A stretch of DNA of 7,195 nt, taken from contig JAFSOW010000233.1 in assembly GCA_017443165.1 (NCBI GenBank), positions 1-7,195 of the forward strand, read 5' to 3'. Position 1 is the stretch's first letter. Each line of letters starts with the position of its first letter. Source of the DNA: Acidaminococcaceae bacterium. Its GTDB lineage: Bacteria; Bacillota; Negativicutes; Acidaminococcales; Acidaminococcaceae. Both the position numbers and the translations under genes were made by a program. Below the pieces are notes generated by a model that was given only the letters and a program-made list of their open reading frames with translations, did not search any database and had not been told where the DNA came from. Of this stretch, positions 6,201 to 7,195 are shown one piece after another.

Positions 6201-7019
6201 ATGCGAGTGTTATGTATCATGGGGGCGTTTTATCTGGCGGCCCTGGTTTTCCTCTGGGCCGGCCGCCGGGGAAACGTGTCCCGGAAGCTGGCTGTTGTTG
6301 TTTCCGCAGTCTGTCTGCTGGCAGGTTCCGGTGCGTTGGCGGCGGCTGTGTACCCGTGGGGAAACAGTTATGGGGTCACCGTGAACCGTCTGCAGGATCT
6401 GCCCGGCAAAGGGGTGGTTCCGGCAGCAGCAGGGTATATGGCTCTGACCTTTGACGACGGACCCTATCCGCCTTACACGGACCGCCTCCTGGACGTACTG
6501 AAAGAGAAGAAGGTGCATGCCACGTTCTTTCTGGTGGCGGAACAGGCGCAGCGGCATCCGGAACTGGTGAAACGCGCGTTGGCCGAAGGACATACTGTCG
6601 GGCTGCATGCCTTCCGGCACCGGGACTTCCTGAAGCTGACGGAAGAAGAAAGACAGAACGATCTGGCGCTTGGGAAAAAAGTGTTGCATGACATTACCGG
6701 TAAAGAACCGGTGTACTGGCGGCCGCCCCATGGCTTCCGGGATTTTTCCGTGATGGAAGTGGCTGCCGCGGAAAAACTGACGGTGGTGAACTGGTCGGTG
6801 ATACCCCGGGACTGGACGGGGATCGGCAAACAGGAAATCCATAACCGGGTGACAGACAAGGCGGAAAACGGAGCCATCGTCCTGCTGCATGACGGGGACA
6901 GTCCTTTTTACAAAGCATCCCGTCAGGCAACGGTGGATGCGGTTGCGCTTCTCATTGACAGCCTGCGGGAAAAAGGGTATCATTTGGTATCGTTGGAAGA
7001 ATACGTGTCAGGAAAATAA
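6201..7019 (+). CDS. Membrane-anchored polysaccharide deacetylase (NodB domain)
   Basis: This 272-residue protein has two hydrophobic stretches near the N-terminus (about 2-19 and 28-50), so it is probably held in the membrane with its catalytic domain outside. The carbohydrate esterase family 4 (NodB) motifs follow in order: TFDDGP (83-88, with base Asp85 and metal-binding Asp86), HAFRH (136-140, metal His136 and His140), RPPHG (174-178), RDW (203-205) and IVLLHDG (226-232, with His230). The second motif has Ala where the family usually has Ser or Thr, and the third has His where an aromatic is usual. Likely substrates are N-acetylated sugars in peptidoglycan or another surface glycan. The start at 6201 has AAGG eight bases upstream. 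An in-frame ATG at 6153 would begin inside the prs terminator and lacks a ribosome site. Confidence 0.92.
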   Translation: MRVLCIMGAFYLAALVFLWAGRRGNVSRKLAVVVSAVCLLAGSGALAAAVYPWGNSYGVTVNRLQDLPGKGVVPAAAGYMALTFDDGPYPPYTDRLLDVLKEKKVHATFFLVAEQAQRHPELVKRALAEGHTVGLHAFRHRDFLKLTEEERQNDLALGKKVLHDITGKEPVYWRPPHGFRDFSVMEVAAAEKLTVVNWSVIPRDWTGIGKQEIHNRVTDKAENGAIVLLHDGDSPFYKASRQATVDAVALLIDSLREKGYHLVSLEEYVSGK

Positions 7020-7092
7020 TAATCAAAGCGGTACAGGACGGTAACGCGGAATGTAAGCGCAGGATAAGATATAACGTTTGAGGGATAAACAG

Positions 7093-7195
7093 ATGAAAAT
7101 CATAGCAGGATTGGGGAACATCGGAAAAGAATACGATAAGACCCGGCATAATATCGGTTTTATGGTAGCGGACGAACTGGCCCGGCGCTGGAACC
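7093..7195 (+). CDS. pth: Peptidyl-tRNA hydrolase, N-terminal part cut by the window edge
   Basis: The first 34 codons read [20 protein letters not shown] and on to [13 protein letters not shown]. This matches the start of bacterial Pth, which cleaves peptidyl-tRNA released by stalled ribosomes and recycles the tRNA. Asn9 and the catalytic His19 (E. coli His20) are present. The conserved GLGNPG motif here reads GLGNIG, with Ile for Pro10. GAGGGA lies seven bases before the ATG. The gene follows the deacetylase after 73 bases with no terminator, so the two may share a transcript. The rest of the gene lies beyond the window. Confidence 0.94.
   Translation, partial: MKIIAGLGNIGKEYDKTRHNIGFMVADELARRWN

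Noticed and set aside
7052..7075. Promoter for pth ending in TATAAC at 7070-7075
   Set aside because: No -35 box at a workable distance; the match to TATAAT alone is not enough.

Overview
The window is a chromosomal housekeeping region of a bacterium, moderately GC-rich, with strong Shine-Dalgarno sites. The plus-strand order ispE, GntR/FCD regulator, MobA-like nucleotidyltransferase, glmU, prs, then pth resembles the ispE-glmU-prs-pth neighbourhood of Firmicutes. The base composition and protein variants fit a member of the Negativicutes (for example the Acidaminococcus or Megasphaera groups). That placement is inference from gene order and protein style and was not tested by a search.

Layout. 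Positions 1-260 hold no gene I can name. One frame is open from the left edge to a stop at 252-254, next to an inverted repeat. A YitT-family membrane protein lies on the minus strand (261-1169). A divergent intergenic region of 327 bases (1170-1496) holds candidate promoters in both directions and two inverted repeats. On the plus strand ispE (1497-2357) overlaps a GntR/FCD regulator (2354-3070) by four bases. Nine bases later comes a nucleotidyltransferase-like gene of unknown substrate (3080-3901). A near-consensus promoter and four tandem 16-base repeats precede glmU (4027-4992). Another promoter precedes prs (5167-6123), which ends in a clear Rho-independent terminator. A membrane-anchored polysaccharide deacetylase (6201-7019) and the first 34 codons of pth (7093 to the edge) close the window.

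How the genes work together. IspE makes isoprenoid precursors by the MEP route, which among other things feeds the undecaprenyl carrier of the cell wall. GlmU makes UDP-GlcNAc, the first peptidoglycan and lipid A precursor. The deacetylase probably edits an extracytoplasmic polysaccharide. Prs makes PRPP and Pth recycles peptidyl-tRNA. The region is therefore an envelope-precursor and core-metabolism cluster, with one local regulator whose ligand is unknown.

The points most worth a second look are these: a GlmU of 321 residues that stops before the acetyltransferase active site; tandem repeats between the glmU promoter and its start codon; a perfect 10-bp hairpin inside the first codons of the nucleotidyltransferase gene; and active-site departures in that protein. 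I see no phage, insertion sequence, CRISPR array, RNA gene, defence system or clearly new multi-gene system.
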